Position numbers and translations under genes: made by a program
The notes under the pieces: model-generated
Seen by the model: only the letters and a program-made list of their open reading frames with translations
Told to the model about the DNA's origin: nothing
Database searches by the model: none
Source of the DNA: Cuspidothrix issatschenkoi CHARLIE-1
GTDB lineage: Bacteria > Cyanobacteriota > Cyanobacteriia > Cyanobacteriales > Nostocaceae
Assembly (NCBI RefSeq): GCF_002934005.1
Contig: NZ_PGEM01000075.1
Span: 1-41,083 of the forward strand
Length of the DNA: 41,083 bases
Direction of reading: 5' to 3'
In this document: positions 39,782 through 41,083 of the stretch, one piece after another
Position numbering within the stretch: position 1 is the first letter of the stretch
How the letters are laid out: every line of letters starts with the position of its first letter

Positions 39782-41083
39782 ATGACTCATTTTGGCACGA
39801 TTTGCCCCACCGCTACTGGTCACTTAAACACTATGACTGCTTTAGGACGCGAACTCAAAAAACGAGGTCATCGTGTCACTGTTTTGGGGATGGCTGATGC
39901 AGAACCCAATGCCGAAGCTGCTGGCTTGGGATTTCGTCCTATTTCTGGGGATGAGTTGCCAGTGGGAACAACAGCTAAATTTTATGAGGAGTTGGGCAAA
40001 CTCAATGGGTTAACCGCATTACGTTACACAACTTCTTTATCAGAACAAACCACAGCTTTATTTTTGCGGGATGCGCCACAAGTTATTCAAGATGCTGGAA
40101 TAGAAGCACTAATAATTGATGAATGTATATTTGGAGGAAGCACAGTAGCCGACTTTTTGAATATACCTTTTGTGACTGTTTGTTCCGCCCTAGTCAATGG
40201 TTTTGATCATTCTATTCCGCCATATTTTAAAACTTGGCAATATAATCCAGCATGGTGGGCAAGGTTAAGAAATCGTGTAGGTTATGAGTTAATGTTGTTG
40301 AGTTTTAGTAAACCTATCCGACAGGTAATTTCAAAATTTCGCCGTGAATGGAATTTACCACCTTGTACTAATATTAATGATTTTTACTCTGTTTCTAAAT
40401 TAGCAATTATTAGTCAACAAGTAGCCGAGTTTGAGTATCCAAGACCTAATTTAGCAAGATTACTTCATTTTACTGGACCCCACTTTGATGTTACAGCTAG
40501 AAAATCCGTTGATTTTCCCTTTGAAAAATTAAATGGACAGCCTCTCATTTATGCTTCGATGGGAACATTACAAAATCGGCTGCATAATATTTTCCATCAT
40601 ATTGCGGAAAGTTGTGTAGGTCTAGATGCTCAATTAGTTCTTGCACTGGGAGGTGGACTAGAACCTCAAGACTTACCAAACTTACCAGGAAATCCCATAG
40701 TTGTGAAATATGCTCCACAGTTAGAACTGCTACAAAAAGCAAGTTTAACTATTTGTCATGCTGGAACTAATACTGTTTTGGAGTCATTGTTTTATGGTGT
40801 ACCTTTGGTGACTATTCCGATTACTAATGACCAACCAGGAGTAGCCGCACGTATTGTCTGGTCTGGCACAGGAAAGTTTATTTCTACTTCCCGGTTAACT
40901 ACTCCTAGATTACGTCAAGCTATTCAAGAAGTATTGACGCAACCATCTTACAAAAATAATGCTTTGAGGCTAAAAACAGCAATGAATCAAGCAGGAGGAG
41001 TAGGTCGTGCTGTTGATATTATTGAGGAAGTGATATTAAAAAATCAGTCAGTCAGCTTAACGGGTGACAAGACGGTTGAAGAT
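39782..41083 (+). CDS. Glycosyltransferase, GT1/MGT type (partial, 3' end cut)
   Basis: The frame starts at ATG 39782 and is still open at the window end (434 codons). The N-terminus HFGTICPTATGHLNTMTALG, then RELKKRGHRVTVLGM, is typical of UDP-dependent GT1 transferases (YjiC/MGT, related to CrtX-type carotenoid glucosyltransferases). The donor-binding block HAGTNTVLESLFYGVPLVTI lies near residue 326, with the Gln after Asp in NDQPGVAARI that contacts the sugar. Possible substrates are carotenoids, sterol-like lipids or secondary metabolites. The C-terminus ends with a charged tail (TGDKTVED), so the stop is probably near. It is divergent from the GT2 gene. Confidence 0.88.
   Translation, partial: MTHFGTICPTATGHLNTMTALGRELKKRGHRVTVLGMADAEPNAEAAGLGFRPISGDELPVGTTAKFYEELGKLNGLTALRYTTSLSEQTTALFLRDAPQVIQDAGIEALIIDECIFGGSTVADFLNIPFVTVCSALVNGFDHSIPPYFKTWQYNPAWWARLRNRVGYELMLLSFSKPIRQVISKFRREWNLPPCTNINDFYSVSKLAIISQQVAEFEYPRPNLARLLHFTGPHFDVTARKSVDFPFEKLNGQPLIYASMGTLQNRLHNIFHHIAESCVGLDAQLVLALGGGLEPQDLPNLPGNPIVVKYAPQLELLQKASLTICHAGTNTVLESLFYGVPLVTIPITNDQPGVAARIVWSGTGKFISTSRLTTPRLRQAIQEVLTQPSYKNNALRLKTAMNQAGGVGRAVDIIEEVILKNQSVSLTGDKTVED

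Overview
The window comes from a filamentous, most likely heterocyst-forming cyanobacterium (Nostocales). Evidence: a photosystem II PsbQ lipoprotein, many GCGATCGC (HIP1) sites, 7-bp tandem repeats of the kind found in heterocystous genomes, many intergenic palindromes and MITE-like elements, and several protein families known mainly from cyanobacteria. The genus cannot be fixed from the sequence alone. Intergenic DNA is AT-rich and full of small repeats and gene relics. I found no rRNA, tRNA or CRISPR array.

Layout. 1-3.4 kb: a truncated MFS transporter (-), an exported protein of unknown function, a 336-bp element bounded by 39-bp inverted repeats next to a dead TnpB fragment, a TalC-type transaldolase, and a highly structured candidate non-coding RNA ending in a strong terminator. 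3.4-7.6 kb: a broken four-helix-bundle (S23-type) gene, a DCC-family thiol protein, a small conserved gene, psbQ, a DadA-like FAD oxidoreductase and a Uma2-family gene with a heptad-repeat tail. 7.7-11 kb: one large single-chain restriction-modification enzyme (PD-(D/E)XK nuclease plus N6-adenine methylase). 11.5-18.2 kb: an RNA and translation neighbourhood, ffh - rpsP - khpA - phoH, followed by a HutX-like gene. Between ffh and rpsP lie 2.5 kb of decayed genes: a Uma2 gene, a collapsed hicAB toxin-antitoxin locus, a deleted and frameshifted PatA/PatG-type protease gene, and a relic of ffh itself.

18.3-27.6 kb is mostly housekeeping: a probable lumenal protein, a baeRF-like protein, aroK, a LapA-domain protein, ubiX, an RNase R-like protein whose catalytic aspartate cluster is not canonical, a conserved two-part protein and clpP. 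28-35 kb is an iron/metal island. A minus-strand series encodes a type C two-domain multicopper oxidase, a helix-hairpin-helix lipoprotein, a bacterioferritin-like protein and an FTR1 permease; divergent from it are CbtB and a His-rich membrane protein. This suggests an Fet3-Ftr1-like ferroxidase and permease system with its own periplasmic lipoprotein and storage protein. An IS200/IS605 relic sits between the bacterioferritin-like gene and FTR1, and candidate Fur-like palindromes sit at the divergent promoter. 35-41 kb holds a secreted protein of unknown function, a sugar methyltransferase, a GT2 glycosyltransferase paired with a sugar-ABC binding lipoprotein, and a GT1 glycosyltransferase cut by the window end.

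Best candidates for something new: the structured RNA at 3164-3411, the iron island, and the non-canonical RNB active site. The ffh-rpsP relic field is the best place to study gene decay.
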